Shown here: in pieces, positions 20,610 to 33,208 of the stretch
Layout of the letters: the number at the start of each line of letters is the position of its first letter
Position numbering within the stretch: the first letter of the stretch is position 1
NCBI GenBank assembly: GCA_026018925.1
Contig: JAKSZU010000278.1
Coordinates: 177,471-241,470, forward strand
Source of the DNA: Tupaia tana
Taxonomy: Eukaryota; Chordata; Mammalia; Scandentia; Tupaiidae
Reading direction: 5' to 3'
Length of the DNA stretch: 64,000 bases
Program-made: the position numbers and the translations under genes
The notes under the pieces: model-generated
Databases searched by the model: none
What the model saw: the letters and a program-made list of their open reading frames with translations, nothing else
What the model was told of the DNA's origin: nothing

Positions 20610-21290
20610 TAGAAGGTGGAGTCTGGGGCCTGGGGGTCTGGAAGTGGGGTGGGGGTCAGAGGTGACCCTCCCACAGTATCCCTTGCTGGCCAGAGGCTTG
20701 CAGGAGACACTATTGCCTGCTGGCAGTTCAGGAAAGTCTGGGGGGAGAAGGAGAGCTAGGTGTTAATAAGAGAATGCAGGGAGATCAAGAGAAAAGAAAA
20801 AAAAAAAAGGCCTCAAGGAGATCCTGGCTACCTACCTAGAAGGTGGAGTCTGGGGCCTGGGGGTCTGGAAGTGGGGTGGGGGTCAGAGGTGACCCTCCCT
20901 CAGTATCCCTTGCTGGCCAGAGGCTTGCAGGAGACGCTATTGCCTGCTGGCAGTCCAGGAAAGTCTCGGGGGAGAAGGAGAGCTAGGTGTTAACAAGAGA
21001 ATGCCGGGAGTTCAATAGAAAAGGAAAAAAAAAAAAAAAAACGCCTCAAGGAGATCCTGGCTACCTACATAGAAGGTGGAGTCTGGGGCCTGGGGGTCTG
21101 GAAGTGGGGTGGGGGTCAGAGGTGCCCCTCCCTCAGTATCCATTGCTGGCCAGAGACTTGCAGGAGACGCTATTGCCTGCTGGCAGTCCAGGAAAGTCTA
21201 GAAGGTGGAGTCTGGGGCCTGGGGTCTGGAAGTGTGGTGGGGGTCAGAGGTGACCCTCCCTCAGTATCGCTTGCTGGCCAGAGGCTTGCA
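20610..21290 (+). repeat. Duplicated block C, copy 2
   Basis: This copy matches 16465-17150 at an offset of 4141-4144 bp with all markers in order. Here the first monomer stands alone in an S-M unit, whereas in copy 1 it is the third of three. The last monomer is followed by one more M with GTGGTGTGGG, making a three-monomer unit at 21069-21454. Confidence 0.9.
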
Positions 21291-21454
21291 GGAGACGCTA
21301 TTGCCTGCTGGCAGTCCAGGAAAGTCTAGAAGGTGGAGTCTGGGGCCTGGGGGTCTGGAAGTGGTGTGGGGGTCAGAGGTGACACTCCCTCAGTATCCCT
21401 TGCTGGCCAGAGGCTTGCAGGAGACGCTATTGCCTGCTGGCAGTCCAGGAAAGT

Positions 21455-22530
21455 CTGGGGGGAGAAGGAGAGCTAGGTGTTAACAAGAGAATGCAGGGAG
21501 TTCAAGAGAAAAGAAAAAAAAAAAAAACGCCTCAAAGAGATCCTGGCTACCTACCTAGAAGGTGGAGTCTGGGGCCTGGGGGTCTGGAAGTGGGGTGGGG
21601 GTCAGAGGTGACCCTCCCTCAGTATCCCTTGCTGCCCAGATGCTTGCAGGAGACGCTATTGCCTGCTGGCAGTCCAGGAAAGTCTAGAAGGTGGAGTCTG
21701 GGGCCTGGGGGTCTGGAAGTGGGCTGGGGGTCAGAGGTAACCCTCCCTCAGTATCCCTTGCTGGCCAGGGGCTTGCAGGAGACGCTATTGCCTGCTGCTA
21801 GTCCAGGAAAGTCTGGGGGGAGAAGGAGAGCTAGGAGTTAACAAGAGAATGCAGGGAGTTCAAGAGAAAAGAAAAAAAAAAAAAAAACGCCTCAAGGAAA
21901 TCCTGGCTACCTACCTAGAAGGTGGAGTCTGGGGCCTGGGGGTCTGGAAGTGGGGTGGGGGTCAGAGGTGACCCTTCCTCAGTATCCCCTGCTGGCCAGA
22001 GGCTTGTAGGGACGCTATTGCCTGCTGGCAGTCCAGGAAAGTATAGAAGGTGGAGTCTGGGGCCTGGGGGTCTGGAAGTGGGGTGGGGGTCAGAGGTGAC
22101 ACTCCCTCAGTATCCTTTGCTGGCCAGAGGCTTGCAGGAGACGCTATTGCCTGCTGGTAGTCCAGGAAAGTCTGGGGGGAGAAGGAGAGCTAGGTGTTAA
22201 CAAGAGAATGCAGGGAGATCAAGAGAAAAGAAAAAAAAAAAAAAACGCCTCAAGGAGATCCTGGCTACCTACCTAGAAGGTGGAGTCTGGGGCCTGGGGG
22301 TCTGGAAGTGGGGTGGGGGTCAGAGGTGACCCTCCCTCAGTATCCCTTGCTGGCCAGAGGCTTGCAGGAGACGCTATTGCCTGCTGGCAGTCCAGGAAAG
22401 TCTAGAAGGTGGAGTCTGGGGCCTGGGGGTCTGAAAGTGGGATGGGGGTCAGAGGTGACCCTCCCTCAGTATCCCTTGCTGGCCAGAGGCTTGCAGGAGA
22501 CGCTATTGCCTGCAGGCAGTCCAGGAAAGT
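21455..22530 (+). repeat. One dimer unit, then duplicated block C2, copy 2
   Basis: The first unit has CTCAAAGAG, TTGCTGCCCAGATGC and TGCTGCTAGTCC, which look private. From 21813 the units match 17185-17897, with GACCCTTCCTC, CTTGTAGGGACG and GGTAGTCCAGG in order. This copy has GAAAGTATAGAAGG at the M-M junction. Confidence 0.87.
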
Positions 22531-23971
22531 CTGGGGGGAGAAGGAGAGCTAGGTGTTAACAAGAGAATGCAGGGAGTTCAAGAGAAAAGAAAAAAAAAAA
22601 AAAAAAACGCCTCAAGGAGATCCTGGCTACCTACCTAGAAGGTGGAGTCTGGGGCCTGGGGGTCTGGAAGTGGGGTGGGGGTCAGAGGTGACCCTCCCTC
22701 AGTATCCATTCCTGGCCAGAGGCTTGCAGGGGACGCTATTGCCTGCTGGCAGTCCAGGAAAGTCTGGGGGGAGAAGGAGAGCTAGGTGTTAACAAGAGAA
22801 TGCAGGGAGTTCAATAGAAAAGGAAAAAAAATAAAAAACGCCTCAAGAAGATCCTGGCTACCTACCTAGAAGGTGGAGTCTGGGGCCTGGGGGTCTGGAA
22901 GTGGGGTGGGGGTCAGAGGTGACCCTCCCTCAGTATCCCTTGCTGGCCAGAGGCTTGCAGGAGACGCTATTGTCTGCTAGCAGTCCAGGAAAGTCTAGAA
23001 GGTGGAGTCTGGGGCCTGGGGGTCTGGAAGTGGGGTGGGGGTCAGAGGTGACCCTCCCTCAGTATCCCTTGCTGGCCAGAGGCTTGCAGGAGACGCTATT
23101 GCCTGCTGGCAGTCCAGGAAAGTCTGGGGGGAGAAGGAGAGCTAGGTGTTAACAAGAGAATTCAGGGAGTTCATGAGAAAAGAAAAAAAAAAAAAAACCG
23201 CCTCAAGGAGATCCTGGCTACCTATCTAGAAGGTGGAGTCTGGGGCCTGGGGGTCTGGAAGTGGGGTGGGGGTCAGAGGTGACCCTCCCTCAGTATCCCT
23301 TGCTGGCCAGAGGCTTGCAGGAGACGCTATTGCCTGCTGGCAGTCCAGGAAAGTCTAGAAGGTGGAGTCTGGGGCCTGGGGGTCTGAAAGTGGGGTGGGG
23401 GTCAGAGGTGACCCTCCCTCAGTATCGCTTGCTGGCCAGAGGCTTGCAGGAGACGCTATTGCCTGCTCTCAGTCCAGGAAAGTCTGGGGGGAGAAGGAGA
23501 GCTAGGTGCTAACAAGGGAATGCAGGGAGTTCAAGAGAAAAGAAAAAAAAAAAAAACGCCTCAAGGAGATCCTGGCTACCTACCTAGAAGGTGGAGTCTG
23601 GGGCCTGGGGGGTCTGGAAGTGGGGTGGGGGTCAGAGGTGACCCTCCCTCAGTATCCCTTGCTGGCCAGAGGCTTCCAGGAGACGCTATTGCCTGCTGGC
23701 AGTCCAGGAAAATCTAGAAGGTGGAGTCTGGGGCCTGGGAGTCTGGAAGTGGGGTGGGGGTCAGAGGTGACCCTCCCTCAGTATCCCTTGCTGGCCAGAG
23801 GCTTGCAGGAGACGCTATTGCCTGCTGGCAGTCCAGGAAAGTCTAGAAGGTGGAGTCTGGGGCCTGGGGGTCTGAAAGTGGGATGGGGGTCAGAGGTGAC
23901 CCTCCCTCAGTATCCCTTGCTGGCCAGAGGCTTGCAGGAGACGCTATTGCCTGCTGGCAGTCCAGGAAAGT
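22531..23971 (+). repeat. Duplicated block D, copy 2 (three-monomer unit 23584-23971)
   Basis: This block matches 19069-20508 with GCAGGGGACG, the T-broken A run (22828-22840), TATTGTCTGC, TTCATGAG, CTATCTAG, TATCGCTTGC, CTGCTCTCAG and GGTGCTAACAAGGG. Its three-monomer unit has one extra G near 23610, and the following spacer has the shortened start CTGGGGTAG with GTGTAAAC. Confidence 0.9.
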
Positions 23972-25672
23972 CTGGGGTAGAAGGAGAGGTAGGTGTAAAC
24001 AAGAGAATGCAGGGAGTTCAAGAGAAAAGGAAAAAAAAAAATAAAACGCCTCAAGGAGATCCTGGCTACCTACCTAGAATGTGGAGTCTGGGGCCTGGGG
24101 GTCTGGAAGTGGGGGTGGGGGTCAGAGGTGACCCTCCCTCAGTATCCCTTGCTGGCCAGAGGCTTGCAGGAGACCCTATTGCCTGCTGGCAGTCCAGGAA
24201 AATCTAGAAGGTGGAGTCTGGGGACTGGGGGTCTGGAAGTGTGGTGGGGGCAGAGGTGACCCTCCCTCAGTATCCCTTGCTGGCCAGAGGCTTGCAGGAG
24301 ACGGTATTGCCTGCTGGCAGTCCAGGAAAGTCTGGGGGGAGAAGGAGAGGTAGGTGTTAACAAGAGAATGCAGGGAGTTCAAGAGAAAAAAAAAAAAAAA
24401 AAACGCCTCAAGGAAATCCTGGCTACCTACCTAGAAGGTGGAGTCTGGGGCCTGGGGGTCTGGAAGTGGGGTGGGGGTCAGAGGTGAACCTCCCTCAGTA
24501 TCCCTTGCTGGCCAGAGGCTTGCAGGAGACGCTATTGCCTGCTGGCAGTCCAGGAAAGTCTAGAAGGTGGAGTCTGGGTCCTGGGGGTCTGGAAGTGGGG
24601 TGGGGGTCAGAGGTGACCCTCCCTAAGTATCCCTTGCTGGCCAGAGGCTTGCAGGAGACGCTATTGCCTGCTGGCAGTCCAGGAAAGTCTAGAAGGTGGA
24701 GTCTGGGGCCTGGGGGTCTGGAAGTTGGGTGGGGGTCAGAGGTGACACTCCCTCAGTATCCCTTGCTGGCCAGAGGCTTGCAGGAGACGCTATTGCCTGC
24801 TGGCAGTCCAGGAAAGTCTAGAAGGAGGAGTCTGGGGCCTGGGGGTCTGAAAGTGGGATGGGGGTCAGAGGTGACCCTCCCTCAGTATCCCTTGCTGGCC
24901 AGAGGCTTGCAGGAGACGCTATTGCCTGCTGGCAGTCGAGGAAAGTCTGGGGGGAGAAGGAGAGCTAGGTGTTAACAAGAGAATGCAGGGAGTTCAAGAG
25001 AAAAGAAAAAAAAAAAAAAAAACGCCTCAAGGAGATCCTGGCTACCTACCTAGAAGGTGGAGTCTGGGGCCTGGGGGTTTGGAAGTGGGGTGGGGGTCAG
25101 AGGTGACACTCCCTCAGTATCCCTTGCTGGCCAGAGGCTTGCAGGAGACGCTATTGCCTGCTGGCAGTCCAGGAAAGTCTAGAAGGTGGAGTCTGGGGCC
25201 TGGGGGTCTGGAAGTGGGTTGGGGGTCAGAGGTGACCCTCCCTCAGTATCCCTTGCTGGCCAGAGGCTTGCAGGAGACGCTGTTGCCTGCTGGCAGTCCA
25301 GGAAAGTCTGGGGGGAGAAGGAGAGCTAGGTGTTAACAAGAGAATGCAGGGAGTTCAAGAGAAAAGAAAAAAAAAAAAAAAAAAAAACGCCTCAAGGAGA
25401 TCCTGGCTACCTACCTAGAAGGTGGAGTCTGGGGCCTGGGGGTCTGGAAGTGTGGTGGGGGTCAGAGGTGACCCTCCCTCAGTATCCCTTGCTGGCCAGA
25501 GGCTTGCAGGAGACGCTATTGCCTGCTGGCGGTCCAGGAAAGTCTAGAAGGTGGAGTCTGGGGCCTGGGGGTCTGAAAGTGGGATGGGGGTCAGAGGTGA
25601 CCCTCCCTCAGTATCCCTTGCAGGCCAGAGGCTTGCAGGAGACGCTATTGCCTGCTGGCAGTCCAGGAAATT
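23972..25672 (+). repeat. Duplicated block D2, copy 1 (includes a four-monomer unit 24431-24946)
   Basis: Markers: CTAGAATGTGG, GGACTGGGGGTC, GGTGGGGGCAGAGG (1-bp loss), GACGGTATTG, then a four-monomer unit with GTGAACCTCC, CTAAGTATCC and GCAGTCGAGG, then GCTGTTGCC and GTGTGGTGG. It corresponds to 26518-28316, where the four monomers are instead split between two dimer units at about 26.9 and 27.3 kb. Confidence 0.85.
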
Positions 25673-26517
25673 CTGGGGGGAGAAGGAGAGCTAGGTGTTA
25701 ACAAGAGAATGCAGGGAGTTCAAGAGAAAAGAAAAGAAAAAAAACGCCTCAAGGAGATACTGGCTACCTTCCTAGAAGGTGGAGTCTGGGGCCTGGGGGT
25801 CTGGAAGTGGGGTGGGGGTCAGAGGTGACCCTCCCTCAGTATCCCTTGCTGGCCAGAGGCTTGCAGGAGACGCTATTGCCTGCTGGCAGTCCAGGAAAGT
25901 CTAGAAGGTGGAGTCTGGGGCCTGGGGGTTTGAAAGTGGGGTGGGGGTCAGAGGTGACCCTCCCTCAGTATCGCTTGCTGGCCAGAGGCTTGCAGGAGAC
26001 GCTATTGCCTGCTCTCATTCCAGGAAAGTCTGGGGGGAGAAGGAGAGCTAGGTGCTAACAAGGGAATGCAGGGAGTTCAAGAGAAAAGAAAAAAAAAAAA
26101 AAACGCCTCAAGGAGATCCTGGATACCTACCTAGAAGGTGGAGTCTGGGGCCTGGGGGTCTGGAAGTGGGGTGGGGGTCAGAGGTGACCCTCCCTCAGTA
26201 TCCCTTGCTGGCCAGAGGCTTCCAGGAGACACTATTGCCTGCTGGCAGTCCAGGAAAGTCTAGAAGGTGGAGTCTGGGGCCTGGGGGTCTGGAAGTGGGG
26301 TGGGGGTCAGAGGTGACCCTCCCTCATTATCCCTTGCTGGCCAGAGGCTTGCAGGAGACGCTATTGCCTGCTGGCAGTCCAGGAAAGTCTAGAAGGTGGA
26401 GTCTGGGGCCTGGGGGTCTGAAAGTGGGATGGGGGTCAGAGGTGACCCTCCCTCAGTATCCCTTGCTGGCCAGAGGCTTGCAGGAGACGCTATTGCCTGC
26501 TGGCAGTCCAGGAATGT
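25673..26517 (+). repeat. Duplicated block D, partial third copy (three-monomer unit 26131-26517)
   Basis: The unit has TTTGAAAGTGGGG, TATCGCTTGC, CTGCTCTCATTCC and a spacer with GGTGCTAACAAGGG, then three monomers with GGCTTCCAGG first and CTGAAAGTGGGATGG last. It matches 23127-23971 at an offset of about 2546 bp. The first spacer has AAAAGAAAAG in its A run. Confidence 0.87.
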
Positions 26518-29500
26518 CTGGGGGGAGAAGGAGAGGTAGGTGTTAACAAGAGAATGCAGGGAGTTCAAGAGAAAAGGAAAAAAAAAAAAAAAAACGCCTC
26601 AAGGAGATCCTGGCTACCTACCTAGAATGTGGAGTCTGGGGCCGGGGGTCTGGAAGTGGGGTGGGGGTCAGAGGTGACCCTCCCTCAGTATCCCTTGCTG
26701 GCCAGAGGCTTGCAGGAGACGCTATTGCCTGCTGGCAGTCCAGGAAAATCTAGAAGTTGGAGTCTGGGGACTGGGGGTCTGGAAGTGGGGTGGGGGCAGA
26801 GGTGACCCTCCCTCAGTATCCCTTGCTGGCCAGAGGCTTGCAGGAGACGGTATTGCCTGCTGGCAGTCCAGGAAAGTCTGGGGGGAGAAGGAGAGCTAGG
26901 TGTTAACAAGAGAATGCAGGGAGTTCAAGAGAAAAGAAAAAAAAAAAAAACGCCTCAAGGAAATCCTGGCTACCTACCTAGAAGGTGGAGTCTGGGGCCT
27001 GGGGGTCTGGAAGTGGGGTGGGGGTCAGAGGTGACCCTCCCTCAGTATCCCTTGCTGGCCAGAGGCTTGCAGGAGACGCTATTGCCTGCTGGCAGTCCAG
27101 GAAAGTCTAGAAGGTGGAGTCTGGGGCCTGGGGGTCTGGAAGTGGGGTGGGGGTCAGAGGTGACCCTCCCTAAGTATCCCTTGCTGGCTAGAGGCTTGCA
27201 GGAGACGCTATTGCCTGCTGGCAGTCCAGGAAAGTCTGGGGGGAGAAGGAGAGCTAGGTGTTAACAAGAGAATGCAGGGAGTTCAAGAGAAAAGAAAAAA
27301 AAAAAAAAAAAACGCCTCAAGGAGATCCTGCTACCTACCTAGAAGGTGGAGTCTGGGGCCTGGGGGTCTGGACGTGGGGTGGGGGTCAGAGGTCACCCTC
27401 CCTCAGTATCCCTTGCTGGCCAGAGGCTTGCAGGAGACGCTATTGCCTGCTGGCAGTCCAGGAAAGTCTAGAAGGTGGAGTCTGGGGCCTGGGGTTCTGA
27501 AAGTGGGATGGGGGTCAGAGGTGACCCTCCCTCAGTATCCCTTGCTGGCCAGAGGCTTGCAGGAGACGCTATTGCCTGCTGGCAGTCGAGGAAAGTCTGG
27601 GGGGAGAAGGAGAGCTAGGTGTTAACAAGAGAATGCAGGGAGTTCAAGAGAAAAGAAAAAAAAAAAAAAACGCCTCAAGGAGATCCTGGCTACCTACCTA
27701 GAAGGTGGAGTCTGGGGCCTGGGGGTCTGGAAGTGGGGTGGGGGTCAGAGGTGACCCTCCCTCAGTATCCCTTGCTGGCCAGAGGCTTGCAGGAGACGCT
27801 ATTGCCTGCTGGCAGTCCAGGAAAGTCTAGAAGGTGGAGTCTGGGGCCTGGGGGTCTGGAAGTGGGGTGGGGGTCAGAGGTGACCCTCCCTCAGTATCCC
27901 TTGCTGGCCAGAGGCTTGCAGGAGACGCTGTTGCCTGCTGGCAGTCCAGGAAAGTCTGGGGGGAGAAGGAGAGCTAGGTGTTAACAAGAGAATGCAGGGA
28001 GTTCAAGAGAAAAGAAAAAAAAAAAAAAAAACGCCTCAAGGAGATCCTGGCTACCTACCTAGAAGGTGGAGTCTGGGGCCTGGGTGTCTGGAAGTGTGGT
28101 GGGGGTCAGAGGTGACCCTCCCTCAGTATCCCTTGCTGGCCAGAGGCTTGCAGGAGACGCTATTGCCTGCTGGCAGTCCAGGAAAGTCTAGAAGGTGGAG
28201 TCTGGGGCCTGGGGGTCTGAAAGTGGGATGGGGGTCAGAGGTGACCCTCCCTCAGTATCCCTTGCTGGCCAGAGGCTTGCAGGAGACGCTGTTGCCTGCT
28301 GGCAGTCCAGGAAATTCTGGGGGGAGAAGGAGAGCTAGGCGTTAACAAGAGAATGCAGGGAGTTCAAGAGAAAAGGAAAAAAAAAAAAAAAAACGCCTCA
28401 AGGAGATCCTGGCTACCTACCTAGAAGGTGGAGTGTGGGGCCTGGGGGTCTGGAAGTGGGGTGGGGCTCAGAGGTGACCCTCCCTCAGTATCCCTTGCTG
28501 GCCAGAGGCTTGCAGGAGACGCTATTGCCTGCTGGCAGTCCAGGAAAGTCTAGAAGGTGGAGTCTGGGGCATGGGGGTCTGGAAGTGGGGTGGACGTCAG
28601 AGATGACACTCCCTCAGTATCCCTTGCTGGCCAGAGGCTTGCAGGAGACGCTATTGCCTGCTGGCAGTCCAGGAAAGTCTGGGGGGAGAAGGAGAGCTAG
28701 GTGTTAACAAGAGAATGCAGGGAGTTCAAGAGAAAAGAAAAGAAAAAAAACGCCTCAAGGACATCCTGGCTACCTTCCTAGAAGGTGGAGTCTGGGGCCT
28801 GGGGGTCTGGAAGTGGGGTGGGGGTCAGAGGTGACCCTCCCTCAGTATCCCTTGCTGGCCAGAGGCTTGCAGGAGTCGCTATTGCCTGCTGGCAGTCCAG
28901 GAAAGTCTAGAAGGTGGAGTCTGGGGCCTGGGGGTCTGGAAGAGGGGTGGGGGTCAGAGGTGACCCTCCCTCAGTATCCCTTGCTGGCCAGAGGCTTGCA
29001 GGAGACGCTATTGCCTGCTGGCAGTCCAGGAAAGTCTGGGGGGAGAAGGAGAGCTAGGTGTTAACAAGAGAATGCAGGGAGTTCAAGAGAAAAGAAAAAA
29101 AAAAAAAACGACTCAAGGAGATAATGGCTACCTACCTAGAAGGTGGAGTCTGGGGCCTGGGGGTCTGGAAGTGGGTTGGGGGTCAGAGGTGACCCTCCCT
29201 CAGTATCCCTCGCTGGCCAGAGGCTTGCAGGAGACGCTATTGCCTGCTGGCAGTCCAGGAAAGTCTAGAAGGTGGAGTCTGGGGCCTGGGGGTCTGAAAG
29301 AGGGACGGGGGTCAGAGGTGACCCTCCCTCAGTATCCCTTGCTGGTCAGAGGCTTGCAGGAGACGCTATTGCCTGCTGGCAGTCCAGGAAAGTCTGGGGG
29401 GAGAAGGAGAGCTAGGTGTTAACAAGAGAATGCAGGGAGTTCAAGAGAAAAGGAAAAAAAAAAACGCCTCAAGGAGATCCTGGCTACCTACCTAGAAGGT

Positions 29501-29747
29501 GGAGTGTGGGGCCTGGGGGTCTGGAAGAGGGGTGCGGCTCAGAGGTGACCCTCCCTCAGTATCTCTTGCTGGCCAGAGGGTTGCAGGAGACGCTATTGCC
29601 TGCTGGCAGTCCAGGAAAGTCTAGAAGGTGGAGTCTGGGGCCTGGGGGTCTGGAAGTGGGGTGGGGGTCAGAGGTGACCCTCCCTTAGTATCCCTTGCTG
29701 GCCAGAGGCTTGCAGGAGACGCTATTGCCTGCTGGCAGTCCAGGAAA
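26518..29747 (+). repeat. Higher-order block E, copy 1 (3.23 kb)
   Basis: Nine units in order: CTAGAATGTGG with GGACTGGGGG; CTAAGTATCC with GGCTAGAGG; GATCCTGCTACC with GGACGTGGGG, GGTCACCC and GCAGTCGAGG; GCTGTTGCC; GGGTGTCTGG with GTGTGGTGG; a spacer with GGCGTTAAC then GGAGTGTGGGG, GGGCATGGGG and GGACGTCAGAGATGAC; AAAAGAAAAAAAACG with AAGGACATCC; CGACTCAAGGAGATAATGG with GAAAGAGGGACGG; GGAGTGTGGGG with GTGCGGCTC and CCCTTAGTATCC. All recur 3457-3463 bp later. Confidence 0.94.
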
Positions 29748-29980
29748 GTCTGGGGGAGAAGGAGAGCTAGGTGTTAACAAGAGAATGCAGGGAGTTCGAT
29801 AGAAAAGGAAAAAAAAAAAAAAACGCCTCAAGGAGATCCTGGCTACCTACATAGAAGGTGGAGTCTGGGGCCTGGGGGTCTGGAAGTGGGTTGGAGGTCA
29901 GAGGTGACCCTCCCACAGTATCCCTTGCTGACCAGAGTCTTGCAGGAGACGCTATTGCCTGTTGGCAGTCCAGGAAAGTC
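29748..29980 (+). repeat. Single-monomer unit closing block E copy 1
   Basis: One S-M unit of 233 bp has GTTCGATAGAAAAGG, CTACATAG, GGTTGGAGGTC, CCTCCCACAG, GCTGACCAGAGTC and GCCTGTTGGC. The only other copy is at 34999-35231, 5251 bp away. That equals the sum of the 3458-bp and 1793-bp offsets within block E. Confidence 0.92.
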
Positions 29981-32900
29981 TGGGGGGAGAAGGAGAGCTA
30001 GGTGTTAACAAGAGAATGCAGGGAGTTCAAGAGAAAAGGAAAAAAAAAAAAAAACGCCTCAAGGAGATCCTGGCTACCTACCTAGAATGTGGAGTCTGGG
30101 GCCTGGGGGTCTGGAAGTGGGGTGGGGGTCAGAGGTGACCCTCCCTCAGTATCCCTTGCTGGCCAGAGGCTTGCAGGAGACGCTATTGCCTGCTGGCAGT
30201 CCAGGAAAATCTAGAAGGTGGAGTCTGGGGACTGGGGGTCTGGAAGTGGGGTGGGGGCAGAGGTGACCCTCCCTCAGTATCCCTTGCTGGCCAGAGGCTT
30301 GCAGGAGACGGTATTGCCTGCTGGCAGTCCAGGAAAGTCTGGGGGGAGAAGGAGAGCTAGGTGTTAACAAGAGAATGCAGGGAGTTCAAGAGAAAAGAAA
30401 AAAAAAAAAAACGCCTCAAGGAAATCCTGGCTACCTACCTAGAAGGTGGAGTCTGGGGCCTGGGGGTCTGGAAGTGGGGTGGGGGTCAGAGGTGACCCTC
30501 CCTCAGTATCCCTTGCTGGCCAGAGGCTTGCAGGAGACGCTATTGCCTGGTGGCAGTCCAGGAAAGTCTAGAAGGTGGAGTCTGGGGCCTGGGGGTCTGG
30601 AAGTGGGGTGGGGGTCAGAGGTGACCCTCCCTAAGTATCCCTTGCTGGCTAGAGGCTTGCAGGAGACGCTATTGCCTGCTGGCAGTCCAGGAAAGTCTGG
30701 GGGGAGAAGGAGAGCTAGGTGTTAACAAGAGAATGCAGGGAGTTCAAGAGAAAAGAAAAAAAAAAAAAAAACGCCTCAAGGAGATCCTGCTACCTACCTA
30801 GAAGGTGGAGTCTGGGGCCTGGGGGTCTGGACGTGGGGTGGGGGTCAGAGGTCACCCTCCCTCAGTATCCCTTGCTGGCCAGAGGCTTGCAGGAGACGCT
30901 ATTGCCTGCTGGCAGTCCAGGAAAGTCTAGAAGGTGGAGTCTGGGGCCTGGGGTTCTGAAAGTGGGATGGGGGTCAGAGGTGACCCTCCCTCAGTATCCC
31001 TTGCTGGCCAGAGGCTTGCAGGAGACGCTATTGCCTGCTGGCAGTCGAGGAAAGTCTGGGGGGAGAAGGAGAGCTAGGTGTTAACAAGAGAATGCAGGGA
31101 GTTCAAGAGAAAAGAAAAAAAAAAAAAAAACGCCTCAAGGAGATCCTGGCTACCTACCTAGAAGGTGGAGTCTGGGGCCTGGGGGTCTGGAAGTGGGGTG
31201 GGGGTCAGAGGTGACCCTCCCTCAGTATCCCTTGCTGGCCAGAGGCTTGCAGGAGACGCTATTGCCTGCTGGCAGTCCAGGAAAGTCTAGAAGGTGGAGT
31301 CTGGGGCCTGGGGGTCTGGAAGTGGGGTGGGGGTCAGAGGTGACCCTCCCTCAGTATCCCTTGCTGGCCAGAGGCTTGCAGGAGACGCTGTTGCCTGCTG
31401 GCAGTCCAGGAAAGTCTGGGGGGAGAAGGAGAGCTAGGTGTTAACAAGAGAATGCAGGGAGTTCAAGAGAAAAGAAAAAAAAAAAAAAAAACGCCTCAAG
31501 GAGATCCTGGCTACCTACCTAGAAGGTGGAGTCTGGGGCCTGGGTGTCTGGAAGTGTGGTGGGGGTCAGAGGTGACCCTCCCTCAGTATCCCTTGCTGGC
31601 CAGAGGCTTGCAGGAGACGCTATTGCCTGCTGGCAGTCCAGGAAAGTCTAGAAGGTGGAGTCTGGGGCCTGGGGGTCTGAAAGTGGGATGGGGGTCAGAG
31701 GTGACCCTCCCTCAGTATCCCTTGCTGGCCAGAGGCTTGCAGGAGACGCTGTTGCCTGCTGGCAGTCCAGGAAATTCTGGGGGGAGAAGGAGAGCTAGGC
31801 GTTAACAAGAGAATGCAGGGAGTTCAAGAGAAAAGGAAAAAAAAAAAAAACGCCTCAAGGAGATCCTGGCTACCTACCTAGAAGGTGGAGTGTGGGGCCT
31901 GGGGGTCTGGAAGTGGGGTGGGGCTCAGAGGTGACCCTCCCTCAGTATCCCTTGCTGGCCAGAGGCTTGCAGGAGACGCTATTGCCTGCTGGCAGTCCAG
32001 GAAAGTCTAGAAGGTGGAGTCTGGGGCATGGGGGTCTGGAAGTGGGGTGGACGTCAGAGATGACACTCCCTCAGTATCCCTTGCTGGCCAGAGGCTTGCA
32101 GGAGACGCTATTGCCTGCTGGCAGTCCAGGAAAGTCTGGGGGGAGAAGGAGAGCTAGGTGTTAACAAGAGAATGCAGGGAGTTCAAGAGAAAAGAAAAGA
32201 AAAAAAAACGCCTCAAGGACATCCTGGCTACCTTCCTAGAAGGTGGAGTCTGGGGCCTGGGGGTCTGGAAGTGGGGTGGGGGTCAGAGGTGACCCTCCCT
32301 CAGTATCCCTTGCTGGCCAGAGGCTTGCAGGAGACGCTATTGCCTGCTGGCAGTCCAGGAAAGTCTAGAAGGTGGAGTCTGGGGCCTGGGGGTCTGGAAG
32401 AGGGGTGGGGGTCAGAGGTGACCCTCCCTCAGTATCCCTTGCTGGCCAGAGGCTTGCAGGAGACGCTATTGCCTGCTGGCAGTCCAGGAAAGTCTGGGGG
32501 GAGAAGGAGAGCTAGGTGTTAACAAGAGAATGCAGGGAGTTCAAGAGAAAAGAAAAAAAAAAAAAACGACTCAAGGAGATAATGGCTACCTACCTAGAAG
32601 GTGGAGTCTGGGGCCTGGGGGTCTGGAAGTGGGTTGGGGGTCAGAGGTGACCCTCCCTCAGTATCCCTCGCTGGCCAGAGGCTTGCAGGAGACGCTATTG
32701 CCTGCTGGCAGTCCAGGAAAGTCTAGAAGGTGGAGTCTGGGGCCTGGGGGTCTGAAAGAGGGACGGGGGTCAGAGGTGACCCTCCCTCAGTATCCCTTGC
32801 TGGTCAGAGGCTTGCAGGAGACGCTATTGCCTGCTGGCAGTCCAGGAAAGTCTGGGGGGAGAAGGAGAGCTAGGTGTTAACAAGAGAATGCAGGGAGTTC

Positions 32901-33208
32901 AAGAGAAAAGGAAAAAAAAAAAAACGCCTCAAGGAGATCCTGGCTACCTACCTAGAAGGTGGAGTGTGGGGCCTGGGGGTCTGGAAGAGGGGTGCGGCTC
33001 AGAGGTGACCCTCCCTCAGTATCTCTTGCTGGCCAGAGGGTTGCAGGAGACGCTATTGCCTGCTGGCAGTCCAGGAAAGTCTAGAAGGTGGAGTCTGGGG
33101 CCTGGGGGTCTGGAAGTGGGGTGGGGGTCAGAGGTGACCCTCCCTTAGTATCCCTTGCTGGCCAGAGGCTTGCAGGAGACGCTATTGCCTGCTGGCAGTC
33201 CAGGAAAG
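29981..33208 (+). repeat. Higher-order block E, copy 2
   Basis: This block repeats 26518-29747 unit for unit at an offset of 3457-3463 bp with all nine marker sets. Differences are single bases, such as GCCTGGTGG near 30546, and A-run length. The closing single-monomer unit is absent here because copy 3 follows directly. Confidence 0.94.
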
